Assembly: GCA_030044455.1 (NCBI GenBank)
Contig: JASHVU010000045.1
Span: 1 to 15,835 of the forward strand
Length of the DNA stretch: 15,835 nucleotides
Source of the DNA: Acidobacteriaceae bacterium
Lineage (GTDB): Bacteria > Acidobacteriota > Terriglobia > Terriglobales > Acidobacteriaceae
Direction of reading: 5' to 3'
This document shows, one piece after another, positions 15,463 to 15,835 of the stretch. Each line of letters opens with the position of its first letter. Within the stretch, counting starts at the first letter, position 1. A program made the translations under genes and the position numbers. A model generated the notes under the pieces. It was not told the origin of the DNA, did no database searches, and saw only the letters and a list, made by a program, of their open reading frames with translations.

Positions 15463-15835
15463 GATTGAAGCATCCCCTCACCCTCATCCAATACATTACC
15501 GTTCTTTGCCGACTAACAATCGCAACATGTCGCGAGAGGCGTTTTAAACGGTGTGAGGCGGAATAGGGCGCGTACAGTTCACGGTACCTGGACTTTGCTC
15601 ATCGAGTTGTCGCAAAGAGATTCCCTGGATCATTGTCAATTTCTTGTCGGCTGCGCCGCAATTGCGGTAAGGGGCTTGTGACGGGCCGCGGAGCCGGATT
15701 ACCTGAGCTATCCCTCACGTCACATGGTTCAGGTACGGTAACCCCCGGGAGAGATTGCAGTCTCGCTTTTTCCCGCGGGCTCTCTCTGACATGGCACGGC
15801 GCCCGATCGGATGAAGGGCGGCTGATAGGAATCAG
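15463..15835. other. Right-edge non-coding region with inverted repeats
   Basis: No convincing coding sequence was found in this 373-base stretch. It holds an inverted repeat TACCTGA (15700-15706) / TCAGGTA (15729-15735) with a 22-base loop; a small hairpin GAGAT-TGCA-GTCTC (15751-15764) followed closely by TTTTT (15767-15771); and structured GC-rich sequence at the window end. The character is that of a 5' leader or regulatory region for a gene beyond the right edge, rather than of coding DNA. Confidence 0.5.
15793..15835 (+). promoter_or_regulatory. Possible start of a cobalamin riboswitch, cut by the window end
   Basis: The last 43 bases contain GGCAC, then a hairpin with arms CGCCC (15800-15804) and GGGCG (15816-15820), then CTGATAGGAATCAG. 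Cobalamin riboswitches begin with GGUnCC-like sequence, a hairpin and then the box AUAGGGAA followed by a short stem. The order agrees, but one G of the AUAGGGAA box is missing, and the diagnostic downstream core (CCGCNACUGU and the B12 box) would lie outside the window. The call rests on partial similarity only. Confidence 0.2.

Noticed and set aside
15660..15835. TPP riboswitch on the minus strand
   Set aside because: ACCTGAACC and GAGGGA resemble pieces of the consensus, but CUGAGA, UAAU and the GCG element are absent, so the conserved core is not met.

Overview
The window looks like a chromosomal segment of an Acidobacteriota bacterium, probably from the soil class Terriglobia. This is an inference from the glutamine synthetase N-terminus, an S46 dipeptidyl-peptidase, a small conserved-looking protein of a style I associate with acidobacterial genomes, a LytS/LytTR two-component pair, moderate GC content and frequent GTG starts. 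No rRNA, tRNA, CRISPR array, insertion sequence or phage gene was seen.

Left part (1-4373): the 5' end of a glutamine synthetase gene runs off the left edge on the minus strand. After about 450 bases with no convincing gene comes a secreted S46 serine dipeptidyl-peptidase with a complete His-Asp-Ser triad. It converges, with a 6-base gap, on a small unrecognised protein gene. Back to back with that gene is a secreted clan GH-A glycoside hydrolase with both catalytic glutamates. The peptidase and the hydrolase suggest extracytoplasmic breakdown of peptides and plant or microbial glycans.

Middle (4469-10326): a tight minus-strand operon encodes a complete tripartite RND multidrug efflux pump, in the order adaptor lipoprotein, inner-membrane HAE1 transporter, outer-membrane NodT-family lipoprotein. 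The junctions are a 3-base gap and a 1-base stop/start overlap. No TetR or MarR regulator lies beside it.

Right part (10905-15196): four further genes lie on the same strand: a secreted TPR protein, a secreted YncE-like beta-propeller protein, a LytTR response regulator and a LytS-type membrane histidine kinase. The kinase and regulator are clearly one unit (28-base gap). The whole run of seven firm minus-strand genes from 15196 down to 4469 is collinear, so the two-component system could control the propeller, TPR and efflux genes, but gaps of 178, 123 and 578 bases mean several promoters are likely.

The most notable unannotated items are: a decayed 3' fragment of a molybdenum hydroxylase large subunit (IorB type) just upstream of the kinase; a candidate 51-residue protein with a good ribosome binding site in the 578-base gap; and structured sequence at the right edge that could be the beginning of a cobalamin riboswitch, cut off by the window end. 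I found no clear new multi-gene system; the kinase/regulator/propeller/TPR/efflux collinearity is the best candidate for one.
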